Assembly (NCBI GenBank): GCA_025937895.1
Contig: JAICQL010000071.1
Coordinates: forward strand, 1-33,995
Length of the DNA: 33,995 bases
From: Polyangiaceae bacterium
GTDB taxonomy: Bacteria > Myxococcota_A > Polyangia > Polyangiales > Polyangiaceae
Direction of reading: 5' to 3'
In this document: one piece after another, positions 33,939 through 33,995 of the stretch
Numbering within the stretch: position 1 is the stretch's first letter
How the letters are laid out: every line of letters starts with the position of its first letter
Translations under genes and position numbers: made by a program
Notes under the pieces: generated by a model
The model's database searches: none
Seen by the model: the letters and a program-made list of their open reading frames with translations, nothing else
What the model was told of the DNA's origin: nothing

Positions 33939-33995
<57 letters not shown>

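Overview
The window is very GC-rich (strong G/C at third codon positions) and is most likely chromosomal DNA of a myxobacterium (Myxococcota, probably a Polyangia-type genome). The evidence is one surface protein ending in a MYXO-CTERM-like Cys/transmembrane/Arg tail, many secreted or lipoprotein genes, a VWA lipoprotein, a hybrid kinase with its own receiver protein, and GTG/TTG starts. The taxon is inferred from gene style, not from a marker gene.

Layout. 1-4266: end of a membrane-anchored discoidin-domain protein, a secreted PQQ-type sugar dehydrogenase with a PKD domain, and a MYXO-CTERM-like surface protein converging on it. 4407-7655 (minus): a tightly overlapping operon of a thiamine-diphosphate enzyme and two short citrate-synthase-fold proteins that have lost most of the expected catalytic residues; this is the best candidate for an undescribed system. 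7763-12829: FlgM-like protein, histidine phosphatase, radical SAM protein, GH13 amylase with CBM20. 13122-17136: two divergent lipoproteins, a phytanoyl-CoA-type dioxygenase, an unrecognised protein. 17114-19719 (minus): response regulator and hybrid histidine kinase. 19955-23328: DUF748/AsmA-like protein, a holin-superfamily (DUF1469-like) plus DUF3618-like pair, an unrecognised protein. 23856-30792: Gfo/Idh/MocA oxidoreductase, small hypothetical protein, metallo-beta-lactamase-fold hydrolase, phosphate-binding-like protein with porin, lipoprotein, and a serine beta-lactamase-family lipoprotein.

30802-33995 looks like an accessory island. It holds a three-gene operon (TIGR04255-family protein, HTH protein, unrecognised protein) behind an operator-like repeat cluster, then an integrase cut off before its catalytic domain, lying next to an initiator tRNA-Met gene that runs off the window edge with its own terminator.

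Two trends cross the window. Five unrelated proteins carry short in-frame tandem repeats near one terminus. Several convergent gene pairs overlap or nearly touch at their 3' ends, leaving no room for intrinsic terminators. No CRISPR array, insertion sequence or rRNA was seen.
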